From Gammaproteobacteria bacterium (GTDB taxonomy: Bacteria > Pseudomonadota > Gammaproteobacteria > Pseudomonadales > Pseudomonadaceae), in NCBI GenBank assembly GCA_018816095.1, contig JAHIWP010000048.1:1-55963 (forward strand): a DNA stretch of 55,963 nt, given 5' to 3'. The translations under genes were made by a program, and so were the position numbers. Below the pieces are notes generated by a model that was given only the letters and a program-made list of their open reading frames with translations, had not been told where the DNA came from and did not search any database. This document shows positions 38,444 to 48,207 of this stretch, in pieces. Each line of letters starts with the position of its first letter. Positions within the stretch are counted from its first letter, which is position 1.

Positions 38444-39406
38444 TTACAACGCCTCTAAACAGCCCGCCAGCTCACCTGCCAGATTTTCCAGCAAGGCTTC
38501 ATAGCCGTTGGCATCCACAGGCAAGGCGCCGCCCATGGCATCCAGTTCGGCGAGGGTCACTGGCAGGCCAGCCGTCAGGGTTTGCGCCAGGCGTGGCAGC
38601 AGCGGCGGCTCGCTGAATACGCAGGTTGGCCCGGCCTGCTGCAAGCGCTCACGCATGGCAGCAACGTGCTGGGCACCCGGCTGGACCTCGCCAAGCACAC
38701 TGAACACACCGGCATGTTTGAGGCCGTAAGCGGCCTCGAAATAATCGTAGGCTTCGTGGAAGACGAAGTAGGGTTTGCCCGCCAAACGCTGCAAACGGTT
38801 TTTCAGGCGTTGATCCAGTGCCGCCAAACGGCCCGCGAACGCCTCGACATTGGCCTGGTAGCGTGCGGCATTAGCCGGATCGGCGACAACTAAGTCAGCC
38901 GCCATCTTGCGGGCAATCACCAACGCATTGGCCGGCAGCAACCACAGGTGCGCATCAAGGCTGCCAGGGCGGTGGTCGTGATCATGCTGATCGGCCACCT
39001 GCGCGGGCGCATCATGATCTGCATGCTCATCTGCGTGGTCCTGCGCATGTTCATCCGCGAAATGACGCAGGCTCATGCCCGGTAGCTCCTGCACCTTCAC
39101 ACTGGCTTTAGCACGGCTGCTGAGCACCCGCGGCAGGAAACTCTCCAGATCAGGGCCAACCCAGTACAGCAGGTCGGCACTCTGCACACTGCGTATATCG
39201 GAGGGGCGCAGCGCGTAATGGTGCGGCGACGCGCCAGGCGGCAGCAGCACGTCAGGCTGGCCAACACCATCCTGCACGGCCGCTGCAATCAACTGCAGTG
39301 GCTTGATGCTGGTCAACACGCGCACCTCGGCCTGAGCGACAGCGCTAAGGGAAAACGTGACGAATAGCAGGCAAGCAGTAGAAAAAAGACGCAACACGGG
39401 GAGCAC
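38444..39406 (-). CDS. znuA: Zinc ABC transporter periplasmic binding protein ZnuA
   Basis: A periplasmic zinc-binding protein of about 320 residues, partner of ZnuBC encoded across the Zur-like box. The signal peptide ends near residue 26 (AVAQA-EVR). Zinc ligands lie in PGASPHHYALRPSD, DAHLWLLP and VFHEAYDYF. A His/Asp-rich loop at about 116-148 (DEHAQDHADEHADHD, DQHDHDH) is typical of high-affinity ZnuA. The frame begins at GTG 39406; a TTG four codons in is possible, and no strong ribosome site separates them. Expression is expected under zinc starvation. Confidence 0.94.
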   Translation of the reverse strand: MLPVLRLFSTACLLFVTFSLSAVAQAEVRVLTSIKPLQLIAAAVQDGVGQPDVLLPPGASPHHYALRPSDIRSVQSADLLYWVGPDLESFLPRVLSSRAKASVKVQELPGMSLRHFADEHAQDHADEHADHDAPAQVADQHDHDHRPGSLDAHLWLLPANALVIARKMAADLVVADPANAARYQANVEAFAGRLAALDQRLKNRLQRLAGKPYFVFHEAYDYFEAAYGLKHAGVFSVLGEVQPGAQHVAAMRERLQQAGPTCVFSEPPLLPRLAQTLTAGLPVTLAELDAMGGALPVDANGYEALLENLAGELAGCLEAL

Positions 39407-39424
39407 TCATACGGACGGGAACAG

Positions 39425-39437
39425 GTAATATAATAAC
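39425..39437. promoter_or_regulatory. Zur-box-like element between znuA and zur
   Basis: GTAATATAATAAC is a near-palindrome close to the gammaproteobacterial Zur core GTTATANNATAAC. It lies in the 57-bp spacer between divergent znuA and zur, where Zur would control both sides. Confidence 0.7.
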
Positions 39438-39463
39438 GTCTCTTACCTTATTCGTCGTTGCCC

Positions 39464-39945
39464 ATGACTCAAGCACCCTTGGCCTCACGCCCACACGACC
39501 ACTCACACTGCGTCAGTCACGCCCTGACTGAAGCGGAAAGCATCTGCACGCGTCAGGGTCTGCGCCTGACCGCCTTGCGCAAACGCGTACTGGAATTGGT
39601 CTGGCACAGCCACAAGCCGCTAGGCGCCTATGACATCCTCGGCGTACTGAGTGAGGAAGACGGTCGCCGCGCGGCGCCGCCAACGGTCTATCGCGCCCTG
39701 GATTTCCTTCTGGAAAACGGCCTGGTACACCGCATCGCCTCACTCAATGCCTTTATCGGCTGCAGCCATCCGGAGCATCCACACCAGGGTCAATTTTTGA
39801 TCTGCCGGGCCTGCAGTGCAGCCATCGAGCTGGAACAGGCAACGATCAGCGACGCCATTGTCGGTGCCGCTGCGGACGTCGGCTTCGTCGTCGAACGCCA
39901 AACAGTGGAAGTGGTCGGACTGTGCGCCGGCTGCCGGGAGCACGC

Positions 39946-39949
<4 letters not shown>
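39464..39949 (+). CDS. zur: Zinc uptake regulator Zur
   Basis: A Fur-family repressor of 161 residues that binds Zn(II) and shuts off znuA and znuCB. The winged helix occupies about 20-90 ([35 protein letters not shown]). Zinc sites include a CxxC pair in LICRACS and a second in LCAGCREH, plus His-rich [13 protein letters not shown] two codons upstream is possible; ATG 39464 is preferred. The stop overlaps znuC (ATGA), so the repressor is the first gene of its own operon. Confidence 0.95.
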
Positions 39950-40744
<795 letters not shown>

Positions 40745-40752
<8 letters not shown>

Positions 40753-41533
40753 TTTTCTACTCAACGCCCTGCTCGCAGGCCTTGCTCTGGCGCTGGTTGC
40801 CGGCCCGCTGGGCTCCTTCGTGGTCTGGCGGCGCATGGCCTACTTCGGCGACACCCTGTCCCACGCCGCGCTGCTCGGGGTGGCGCTGGGTTTGATGCTG
40901 GACGTTAACCCAACCCTGGCGGTGACGGTTGGCTGCGTACTCCTCGCGACCCTGCTAGTCACCCTGCAAAGCCGCCAGCCGCTGGCCTCCGATACCCTGC
41001 TGGGGATTCTCGCCCACAGCACACTGTCGCTGGGCCTGGTGGTGCTGAGCTTTATGCAGGATGTGCGCATCGATTTGATGGGCTATTTGTTCGGCGACCT
41101 GCTGGCCGTCGGCCCGACTGACCTGGCCTGGATCATCGGCGGCAGCGCGCTGGTGCTGGTGCTGCTGGCCGTGCTGTGGCGGCCGCTGCTGGCGATTACC
41201 GTGCATGAAGAACTGGCCAGGGTCGAAGGCCTGCCAGTGGCGGCGATTCGCTTGAGCCTGATGCTGCTGATTGCCGTGGTAATTGCCGTGGCGATGAAAA
41301 TTGTCGGCGTGCTGCTGATCACCTCGTTGCTGATCATCCCCGCCGCCGCCGCTCAGCGCCATGCCCGCACCCCGGAACAGATGGCCTTTGGCGCCAGCCT
41401 GCTGGGGGTTTTTGCCGTGTGCGGCGGCCTCAGCCTGTCGTGGTTTCAAGACACCCCGGCTGGACCCTCGATCGTGGTGACGGCTGCCGGCCTGTTTTTG
41501 CTGTCCTTCGCCCTGCCACGGCGCACCGCCTGA
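40745..41533 (+). CDS. znuB: Zinc ABC transporter permease ZnuB
   Basis: An inner-membrane permease of 262 residues with about seven to eight hydrophobic segments, of the ABC-3 family. Family elements include [20 protein letters not shown] and [15 protein letters not shown]. The start at 40745 (MADFLL) lies inside znuC; an upstream in-frame start at 40733 is less likely. It is the last gene of zur-znuC-znuB and is followed by a weak terminator. Confidence 0.95.
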
Positions 41534-41553
41534 ACTGTTGGTGATGCCGTAAA

Positions 41554-41579
41554 GCGCAGTGTAGACTTGCGCGTTTTTT
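41554..41579 (+). terminator. Weak intrinsic terminator after znuB
   Basis: GCGCA (41554-41558) pairs with TGCGC (41568-41572) around a 9-nt loop, followed by six T at 41574-41579. The stem is short but the T-run and position just after znuB support it. Confidence 0.5.
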
Positions 41580-41601
41580 GCACAATCCGAGACGCGCAGC
41601 C

Positions 41602-42447
41602 ATGAAATCGTTCGTTTTCCGCGGCTTTACCCTGATCCTGGTTCTGCTGCTGGCCGGCTGCCAGAGTGCGCCACAACCGGCCAATCTCCCGGTTGATGAC
41701 TTGGTCAGCGCCTTTCGCCAGCTCGACCAGCGCCTTAGCAGCGGCGACTTGAATGCGGCAGAAAGCCAGCTGGCAACCCTGCAACAACGCGCTGCCGGTG
41801 ATACGCGCCTGGAGCACTACCAGCGCCAACTCGCCGAAGCGCACCTGCAGCAAGGGCAAAAAGCCCTGCAAAGCGGCGACCTAGATAACGCCACCAAAGC
41901 CCTGAGCCGTGCCCGCAGCCTGATGCCTCAGGCACCGGCGCTGACCACCGGCCTGGATGGCGCCATCGCCCAAGCCCGCGAAGCCGAACTGGCCGCCGCC
42001 GAGCAGCAGCGCCAAGCCAGTCAGCAGGCGGCGGCCCGCGCCGAAGCCGCCCGTTTGGAGCAAGCCCGGCAACTGGCTGCAGCGCGCCAGGCCGCCGCGA
42101 TTCAGGCCATCCAACCACTGAATACCCCGGCGGCCAAAGCGCCCGTGCCAGCCAAGCCCATCGCCAGGCTGATTGATCCCGCCGCCGCCAGCAGCGTGAT
42201 CGCCATACCGATGCTGGATAACCAGGACAACGAACGCTTGCGCAGCCTGCTCGATGGCGTCGCCGCCGATATCGTCGCGTTCAATTGCGCGGTGCGCATT
42301 GAAGTGCGCCAGAGCAAGGACTTCCCCTGGGTCGCCTCCCTGCTCAATGCCCGCATCAAACGCCTGGACCCGAGTTTCAGCCCGCGCATGAGCCAGGTGA
42401 TCAACCCTGCTCAAGTGCCGCAACTGGTTCTCACCCCCAAACGCTAA
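41602..42447 (+). CDS. Lipoprotein with coiled-coil / TPR-like region (PA5502-like)
   Basis: A 281-residue predicted lipoprotein (lipobox LLAGC, Cys17) of unknown function. Residues about 30-115 form TPR-like helix pairs (LDQRLSSGDLNAAESQLATLQ; GQKALQSGDLDNATKALSRARSL). A long Ala/Gln/Glu-rich coiled coil (about 120-165) follows, then a C-terminal globular part (about 200-281). The start at 41602 (MKSFVF) fits a lipoprotein signal. It lies between the zinc and methionine operons, as PA5502 does in PAO1, and is followed by a terminator. Confidence 0.82.
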   Translation: MKSFVFRGFTLILVLLLAGCQSAPQPANLPVDDLVSAFRQLDQRLSSGDLNAAESQLATLQQRAAGDTRLEHYQRQLAEAHLQQGQKALQSGDLDNATKALSRARSLMPQAPALTTGLDGAIAQAREAELAAAEQQRQASQQAAARAEAARLEQARQLAAARQAAAIQAIQPLNTPAAKAPVPAKPIARLIDPAAASSVIAIPMLDNQDNERLRSLLDGVAADIVAFNCAVRIEVRQSKDFPWVASLLNARIKRLDPSFSPRMSQVINPAQVPQLVLTPKR

Positions 42448-42465
42448 GCAGCGCGGTGCGTGACC

Positions 42466-42490
42466 ACGACCGGGCTTGCCCGGTCGTTTG
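42466..42490 (+). terminator. Intrinsic terminator after the PA5502-like gene
   Basis: ACGACCGGGC (42466-42475) pairs perfectly with GCCCGGTCGT (42478-42487), followed by TTTG. The rest of the 200-bp spacer before metN (42491-42648) shows no recognised element. Confidence 0.8.
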
Positions 42491-42648
42491 CATTGGCACT
42501 GGCTGCATTGGGCTGGACGGCAGCGTTTTTCATGAGATCTAGTTATAACCATAGGTCTACAAAGATTTTTGCGGCCTAAGCAGTGCCGGTTAAACTACCC
42601 GCCCGCTTATGCCTACCCGGCAATTCTGAAACCCAAAAGGTTTAACGC

Positions 42649-43656
42649 GTGATCAATTTTCATCAGGTCCACAAGGCGTATCGCGTCAGTGGCCAGGACA
42701 TCACCGCTTTGCAGCCGAGCGACCTGCACATCGCCCGAGGCGAAGTGTTTGGCATCATCGGCCACTCCGGCGCAGGCAAGAGCACCCTGCTGCGCCTGAT
42801 CAACCGCCTGGAAGAACCCTCCGGCGGACGCATCGAGGTCGACGGCGAAGACGTGACCGCCCTGGACGCCAATGGCCTGCGGCGCTTCCGCCAGCGCGTC
42901 GGGATGATCTTTCAGCACTTCAACCTGTTGTCGTCAAAAACCGTCGCCGACAACGTGGCCATGCCGCTGAAGCTGGCCGGCGAGCTGTCGCGCAGCGCGA
43001 TCACGGCCCGTGTTACCGAGTTGCTGGCCCGCGTCGGCCTGCAGGATCACGCCGATAAATACCCGGCGCAGCTCTCCGGCGGGCAGAAACAGCGCGTCGG
43101 CATTGCCCGCGCCCTGGCCACCGAGCCGAAAATTCTGCTGTGCGACGAAGCCACCAGCGCCCTCGACCCACAAACAACGGCTTCGGTGCTGCAGCTGCTG
43201 GCCGAGATCAACCGTGAACTGAACCTGACCATCGTGCTGATCACCCACGAAATGGATGTGATCCGCCGCGTGTGCGACCGCGTGGCGGTGATGGATGCCG
43301 GTGTGGTTGTCGAGTCGGGCTCGGTGGCCGACGTCTTCCTGCACCCACAACACGCCACCACCAAGCGCTTCGTGCAAGAAGCCGAGCACGTCGATGAGCA
43401 CGAGCAACATGACGACTTCGCCCATGTCGTCGGCCGTATTCTGCGCCTGACCTTTCAGGGTGAAGCCACCTATGCGCCGCTGCTGGGTACCGTCGCGCGC
43501 GAAACCGGGGTGGATTACAGCATCCTCGCGGGGCGCATCGACCGCATTAAGGACACCCCCTACGGCCAGTTGACCCTGGCCCTCACCGGCGGCGATCTGG
43601 ACGCCGCGCTGGCGCGCTTTGCAGCCGCCGACGTGCATCTGGAGGTGCTGCGCTAA
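42649..43656 (+). CDS. metN: Methionine ABC transporter ATP-binding protein MetN
   Basis: A cytoplasmic ATPase of 335 residues importing L/D-methionine with MetI and MetQ. It has Walker [10 protein letters not shown], signature LSGGQKQRV, Walker [13 protein letters not shown] and switch His in ITHEMD. The C-terminal NIL domain (about 260-335; [21 protein letters not shown]) gives inhibition by internal methionine. It begins at GTG 42649 with AAAAGG upstream. The stop overlaps the metI start (TAATG). Confidence 0.95.
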   Translation: MINFHQVHKAYRVSGQDITALQPSDLHIARGEVFGIIGHSGAGKSTLLRLINRLEEPSGGRIEVDGEDVTALDANGLRRFRQRVGMIFQHFNLLSSKTVADNVAMPLKLAGELSRSAITARVTELLARVGLQDHADKYPAQLSGGQKQRVGIARALATEPKILLCDEATSALDPQTTASVLQLLAEINRELNLTIVLITHEMDVIRRVCDRVAVMDAGVVVESGSVADVFLHPQHATTKRFVQEAEHVDEHEQHDDFAHVVGRILRLTFQGEATYAPLLGTVARETGVDYSILAGRIDRIKDTPYGQLTLALTGGDLDAALARFAAADVHLEVLR

Positions 43657-44333
43657 TGGAAGCCCTACTGACCCGCCTGCTGCCCAATGTTGATTGGGCG
43701 GAAATAGGCTACGCCAGCCTGGACACCCTGAGCATGCTCGGCGGCTCCATGCTGTTTACCGTGCTGCTCGGCCTGCCGCTGGGCGTGCTGCTGTTTCTCA
43801 CCAGCCCACGGCAGATGTTCGAACAAAAAGCCCTGTATGGCGTGCTTTCGCTGTTGGTGAATATTCTGCGTTCGGTGCCGTTCGTGATCCTGCTGATTGT
43901 GATGATCCCCTTCACGGTAATCGTCACCGGCACTTCACTGGGCGTTGCCGGCGCCATTCCACCGCTGGTGGTCGGGGCCACACCGTTCTTCGCGCGCCTG
44001 GTGGAAACCGCGTTGCGTGAGGTGGATCGCGGGATTATCGAAGCGACCCAGGCCATGGGCGCGACCACCCGGCAAATTGTGGTCAACGCGCTGCTGCCCG
44101 AGGCACTGCCCGGCATCATCGCAGCCACCACCGTCACGGCGATTACCCTGGTGTCCTACACCGCCATGAGCGGCCTGATTGGCGGCGGCGGCCTCGGTGA
44201 CCTGGCGGTGCGTTATGGCTATCAGCGCTATCAGCCCGATGTGATGCTGGTCACCGTGGTGCTGCTGTTGGTGCTGGTGCAGGTTCTGCAAACCGTCGGC
44301 GACAAGCTGGTGGTGCATTTTTCCAGAAAATAG
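43656..44333 (+). CDS. metI: Methionine ABC transporter permease MetI
   Basis: An inner-membrane permease of 225 residues with five to six membrane segments. The EAA-type loop that docks on MetN is EATQAMGATTRQIVVNALLPEALPG, and YTAMSGLIGGGGLGDLAVRYGYQR is characteristic of MetI. It is translationally coupled to metN and 75 bases before metQ. Confidence 0.95.
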   Translation: MEALLTRLLPNVDWAEIGYASLDTLSMLGGSMLFTVLLGLPLGVLLFLTSPRQMFEQKALYGVLSLLVNILRSVPFVILLIVMIPFTVIVTGTSLGVAGAIPPLVVGATPFFARLVETALREVDRGIIEATQAMGATTRQIVVNALLPEALPGIIAATTVTAITLVSYTAMSGLIGGGGLGDLAVRYGYQRYQPDVMLVTVVLLLVLVQVLQTVGDKLVVHFSRK

Positions 44334-44408
44334 AGCGCCCTTTAGGACGCACACGACAGCGGCGCAGCGGTTATTTGCCGAACGCCGCCCCATCAAACAA
44401 GGAGCTTT

Positions 44409-45182
44409 ATGATGAAAAAATTGATCGTCGCCGTTGCCGCCCTGGCAGCCTTCTCCGCCCAGGCCGAAAGCCTGAGCGTCGCGGCCACCGCTGTACCGCA
44501 CGCGGAAATCCTCGAATTCGTTAAGCCAGCCCTGGCCAAAGAAGGCGTTGAGCTGAACATCAAGGTCTTCACCGACTACGTGCAGCCGAACGTGCAGGTG
44601 GCCGAAAAGCGCCTGGACGCCAACTTCTTCCAGCACCAGCCGTATCTGGATGAGTTCAACAAGAGCCGTGGCACCGAGCTGGTAAGCGTGGCCGGCGTAC
44701 ACGTCGAGCCTTTCGGCGCCTACTCCAGCCAGCACAAGAGCCTGGCCGACCTGCCGCAAGGCGCCAACGTGGTGATCCCCAACGACGCCACCAACGGCGG
44801 CCGTGCCTTGCTGCTGCTGCAAAAAGCCGGGGTGATCACCCTCAAGCCGGAAGCGGGCATCCTCGCCACGCCGAAAGACATCGTCGAAAACCCGAAAGCC
44901 ATCAAAGTCCGTGAGCTGGAAGCCGCCACTCTGCCGCGCGTGCTGACCCAGGTTGACCTGGCGCTGATCAACACCAACTACGCGCTGGAAGCCAAGCTCA
45001 ACCCAACCAAAGATGCCCTGGCCATCGAAGGCAACGACTCGCCGTACGTCAACATCCTGGTTGCGCGTGCCGACAGCAAGGACAACGCCGCCCTGCAGAA
45101 ACTGGCCAAGGCGCTGAACAGCCCTGAAGTGAAGGCCTTTATCGAAGAGAAGTATCAGGGCGCTGTAGTTCCGGCGTTCTAA
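44409..45182 (+). CDS. metQ: Methionine-binding protein MetQ
   Basis: A periplasmic binding protein of 257 residues (NlpA/MetQ family). The signal peptide ends near residue 20 (SAQA-ESL) with no lipobox Cys. Mature hallmarks are VAATAVPHAEILEFVKP, VFTDYVQPNVQV and DANFFQHQPYLDEFN. AAGGAG precedes adjacent ATGs at 44409 and 44412. Its stop overlaps the end of the convergent lysR gene by a few bases, and its terminator lies within that gene. Confidence 0.95.
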   Translation: MMKKLIVAVAALAAFSAQAESLSVAATAVPHAEILEFVKPALAKEGVELNIKVFTDYVQPNVQVAEKRLDANFFQHQPYLDEFNKSRGTELVSVAGVHVEPFGAYSSQHKSLADLPQGANVVIPNDATNGGRALLLLQKAGVITLKPEAGILATPKDIVENPKAIKVRELEAATLPRVLTQVDLALINTNYALEAKLNPTKDALAIEGNDSPYVNILVARADSKDNAALQKLAKALNSPEVKAFIEEKYQGAVVPAF

Positions 45183-46099
45183 GAACCTGTGTTAGCTGCA
45201 CCCTCTGACAAACCCCGCCCCGTGCGGGGTTTGTCGTTTAAGGCGGCTTCACGCAAACAGTCCAGCAGGCAGTCCAGAGCGGGCTGACGCTGAGCGCGGC
45301 GCAATATCGCCACCAGTTCGCGGTGGAAGGTCAGCTCGCCCAGCTCAATCACCCGTAACTGCGTCGGTCGCTGCAGCCACAGACCGGCACGTGGAATCAG
45401 CGACACACCAAGGCCGTATTCAACCATCCGCACGATGGCCTCCAGCTCATCCAGCTCCAGCGCTTCCTGCACTGTCAGGCGCTGCTCGCGGAGAAACTGG
45501 TTGACCCGCCGCCCGCCGAACGAGCGCCGGTCGTAACGCACGAACGGCTGCTCGGCGAGGATCTGCAGCGGGTCATCCGCCGTCACGCTAAGCGGAGTGA
45601 TCAGCACAAATGGCTCGCGCGCCAGGCTGATCTGCAGCAACTCCTTGGGCAGTTCGAAGGGCGGCTTGATCAGCAGCGCCAAGTCCAGCTCACCGGCATC
45701 TATCTGGCTCAGTAGATTCAGCGACACCCCCGGCACCAGCTTCAGTTCGACCCGCGGAGCGGCTGCGCGAAATCGCGGCAAGGCTTCGGGTAACAAGCCA
45801 GTTTGCAAGGTGGCAATCGCACCGACCTTGAGCTCGCCCTGCCACTCAGCCGCGCTGGTCGGCAGGGCCATCTGCGCATACAGCCCGAGCATCTGCTCCG
45901 CCAGCGGCAAAGCATGCCGACCGGCAGCATTGAGCACCGCCGAACGCCCGCTACGCTCGAACAGGCGCACGCCAAGGCCCTGCTCCAGCACCCGCATCTG
46001 CGCGCTGACCGCCGACTGGGTCAAACCCACCTGCTGGCCGGCCGCAGCGAAAGTGCCATGCCGCGCAACTGCCACAAAGGTTTTCAATTCGCGCAGCAT
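45179..46099 (-). CDS. LysR-family transcriptional regulator
   Basis: A 306-residue regulator. The N-terminal winged helix-turn-helix ([35 protein letters not shown]) is at about 4-62, and the type 2 periplasmic-like effector domain at about 90-290. The last residues ([19 protein letters not shown]) are encoded by the metQ terminator and spacer and are probably not part of the fold. It is divergent from a VOC-family gene, a likely target. The effector is unknown. Confidence 0.9.
   Translation of the reverse strand: MLRELKTFVAVARHGTFAAAGQQVGLTQSAVSAQMRVLEQGLGVRLFERSGRSAVLNAAGRHALPLAEQMLGLYAQMALPTSAAEWQGELKVGAIATLQTGLLPEALPRFRAAAPRVELKLVPGVSLNLLSQIDAGELDLALLIKPPFELPKELLQISLAREPFVLITPLSVTADDPLQILAEQPFVRYDRRSFGGRRVNQFLREQRLTVQEALELDELEAIVRMVEYGLGVSLIPRAGLWLQRPTQLRVIELGELTFHRELVAILRRAQRQPALDCLLDCLREAALNDKPRTGRGLSEGAANTGS
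45208..45236 (+). terminator. metNIQ terminator located inside the lysR 3' coding end
   Basis: GACAAACCCCGC (45208-45219) pairs perfectly with GCGGGGTTTGTC (45225-45236) around a 5-nt loop, 26 bases after the metQ stop. The same bases encode about ten of the last residues of the convergent LysR protein. Confidence 0.85.
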
Positions 46100-46209
46100 C
46101 GTTGCCTCGATTGATCAATTTTGTTTGTGCTTGTGAGCAAGGATATTCGCTTTTAATCAGAATCGCTGTTGCTGAGAATCGGCAGACTAGACTCTCAAGG
46201 AACTTCAGC

Positions 46210-46635
46210 ATGGCTCTCGCACCCTTTCACCTGGCAATTCCTGTCTACGACCTGGCAGCCGCACGGCACTTCTACGGCGAAGTGTTCGGCTGTGCCGAAG
46301 GCCGCAGCAGCGACCACTGGGTGGATTTCGACTTCTTCGGCCATCAGCTGGTAATCCACCAGGCGCCGAAGATGACTTATCAGGAAGCAGCACACAGCAA
46401 CCCGGTGGACGGCCACGACGTGCCAGTGCCGCATTTCGGTGTGGTGCTGGGCTGGGATGACTGGCAAACACTGGCGGCGCGGCTACAGGCCAAAGGCACG
46501 CAATTCGTGATCGAACCCTATGTGCGCTTCGCCGGCCAGGTCGGCGAGCAGGCCACGCTGTTCCTACTCGACCCCTGCGGCAACGCCTTGGAGTTCAAGG
46601 CGTTCAAGGACATCAGCCAGCTATTTGCCAAATAG
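46210..46635 (+). CDS. VOC-family (glyoxalase-like) protein
   Basis: A soluble 141-residue protein with VOC features: [21 protein letters not shown] at the start, [13 protein letters not shown] in the middle, and [15 protein letters not shown] at the end. AAGGAAC precedes ATG 46210; an earlier in-frame ATG at 46102 lies in the lysR promoter region and is unlikely. It is divergent from the LysR gene and convergent with sco, ending 4 bases from it. Close relatives are annotated only as VOC proteins. Confidence 0.88.
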   Translation: MALAPFHLAIPVYDLAAARHFYGEVFGCAEGRSSDHWVDFDFFGHQLVIHQAPKMTYQEAAHSNPVDGHDVPVPHFGVVLGWDDWQTLAARLQAKGTQFVIEPYVRFAGQVGEQATLFLLDPCGNALEFKAFKDISQLFAK

Positions 46636-46639
46636 CTAC

Positions 46640-47272
46640 TTAGGGCCGCTCAAGCAGACCGGGCAACTGCGCGGCCAGTTTGCTGTTGTTGATCGGGGCG
46701 CGGATAAAGCCGCGCTGCCTGCCGTCCGGCCCGATCAGCACCAGGTTGCCGCTGTGGTCGACGGTGTAGTTTTCCTTGCTGGTATCAGCCGGAATAAACG
46801 GAATGCTGACGCTGTTCGCCAGCTTCTGAATGGTCGCTTGCTCGCCTGTCAGGCCGATAAAGCCGGCATCGAAGTAATCCAGGTACTTCTTCAACTGCTC
46901 CGGCGTGTCGCGATTCGGGTCAACCGTAACCAGCACAATCTGCAGCTTGGCAAGGGTTTCCGCCGGTAGCTGGCCTTGTAATTGACGCAGCTGGGCGAGG
47001 GTGGCTGGGCAGATATCCGGGCAGAAGGTGTAACCGAAAAACAGCAGGCTCCACTGATCCTTCATCTGATCGACCGCCACTGCCTGGCCGTCCTGATTGA
47101 TCAGACTCAGCTCCGGCAGGCTGCGGCTCTGTGGCAGCAGGACGATGCCGGCATCGAGCAACGCGGTGGGATCACCCTGGTCCTTGCTGGTCAGCACCTT
47201 GTTGACGGTCAAGCCCAGCACTAGGGCGACGATGGCAACGAGAACAAAAACGGTGATCTGGGTTCGGGTCAT
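46640..47272 (-). CDS. SCO1/SenC copper chaperone for cytochrome oxidase
   Basis: A membrane-anchored, periplasm-facing thioredoxin-fold protein of 210 residues that helps build the CuA centre of the aa3 oxidase. One N-terminal membrane segment (about 7-25) is followed by the copper motif CPDIC (Cys84, Cys88) and the distant ligand His173 in TVDHSGNL, so the full CxxxC/His set is present. It is last in the minus-strand assembly group surf1, Sco-like gene, ctaA, ctaB, sco. Confidence 0.94.
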   Translation of the reverse strand: MTRTQITVFVLVAIVALVLGLTVNKVLTSKDQGDPTALLDAGIVLLPQSRSLPELSLINQDGQAVAVDQMKDQWSLLFFGYTFCPDICPATLAQLRQLQGQLPAETLAKLQIVLVTVDPNRDTPEQLKKYLDYFDAGFIGLTGEQATIQKLANSVSIPFIPADTSKENYTVDHSGNLVLIGPDGRQRGFIRAPINNSKLAAQLPGLLERP

Positions 47273-47283
47273 GGCACCAACGA

Positions 47284-48183
47284 TTACAGGTTTAACAGCA
47301 GATAGTGGTCGACCAGCAGGGCGATAAACAGCGCGAAAAGATACCAGATGCTGTACTTGAAGGTGTTGATCGCCGCGTGCGGTTTGCTGTCACGGTACAG
47401 CACCACTGCCCAGTGCAGGAAGCGCCCGCCCAGCAGCACGGCGCAGCCGAGATAGAGCAGCCCGCTCATATGAATGGCATACGGCAGCAGCGTCACCGCA
47501 AACATCACTAGGGTATAAAGCAGGATATGCACCTTGGTGTAGTGCTCGCCGTGAGTCACCGGCAGCATGGGAATATCGGCCTTGGCGTATTCCTCCTTGC
47601 GGTGGATGGCTAGGGCCCAGAAGTGTGGCGGCGTCCAGGCGAAGATGATCAGCACCAGCAGCAGCGGTTCAGCGCTGATATGCCCGGTAACGGCCACCCA
47701 GCCGAGCAACGGCGGCGCGGCGCCAGCCAGGCCGCCGATCACAATATTCTGCGGAGTGGCGCGCTTGAGAAAGCCGGTGTACAGCACGGCATAACCGAGC
47801 AGCGAAGCCAAAGTCAGCCAGGCCGCCAGCTCGTTGGTAAAGGTCAACAGCAGGGCCATACCGGCCACCGCCAGTAGCAGAGCAAAACCCAAAGCCGCAC
47901 TGGGCGAGATACGCCCCGAGGTAACCGGACGCTTGAGGGTGCGTGCCATGATCGAATCGATACGCCGGTCCACCACATGGTTGACCGCCGCCGCCGCGCC
48001 GGCGCACAAACCGATACCCAGATTGCCGAAGATCAGCACCTGCCAGGCCACACCTGCGCGGGTGGCGAGGAACATGCCGACCAGGGAGGTGATCAGCATC
48101 AGCACCACCACCTTGGGCTTGGTCAGCTCCAGGTAGTCGCGCCAGCTGGCGTGGGCTTGGTGTTCGCGCGCTAGAGTAGCCAT
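47284..48183 (-). CDS. ctaB: Protohaem IX farnesyltransferase (haem O synthase)
   Basis: A polytopic inner-membrane UbiA-type prenyltransferase of 299 residues converting haem B to haem O. It has the Asp-rich motif NHVVDRRIDSIMARTLKRP and the second site HFWALAIHRKEEYAKADIPMLP, about nine membrane segments in all. GAGGAGAG precedes the ATG at 48183. It lies between ctaA and sco; its product feeds CtaA. Also called cyoE; ctaB fits the aa3 context. Confidence 0.95.
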   Translation of the reverse strand: MATLAREHQAHASWRDYLELTKPKVVVLMLITSLVGMFLATRAGVAWQVLIFGNLGIGLCAGAAAAVNHVVDRRIDSIMARTLKRPVTSGRISPSAALGFALLLAVAGMALLLTFTNELAAWLTLASLLGYAVLYTGFLKRATPQNIVIGGLAGAAPPLLGWVAVTGHISAEPLLLVLIIFAWTPPHFWALAIHRKEEYAKADIPMLPVTHGEHYTKVHILLYTLVMFAVTLLPYAIHMSGLLYLGCAVLLGGRFLHWAVVLYRDSKPHAAINTFKYSIWYLFALFIALLVDHYLLLNL

Positions 48184-48207
48184 ACGGTCTCTCCTCGATT
48201 GTTTTTG

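Noticed and set aside
42488-42648. Riboswitch upstream of metN
   Set aside because: No SAM-riboswitch-like core or terminator/antiterminator pair is visible; the spacer looks ordinary.
43935-44822. Minus-strand open frame of 295 codons opposite metI-metQ
   Set aside because: His/Gln/Gly-rich shadow translation spanning two real genes and their spacer.
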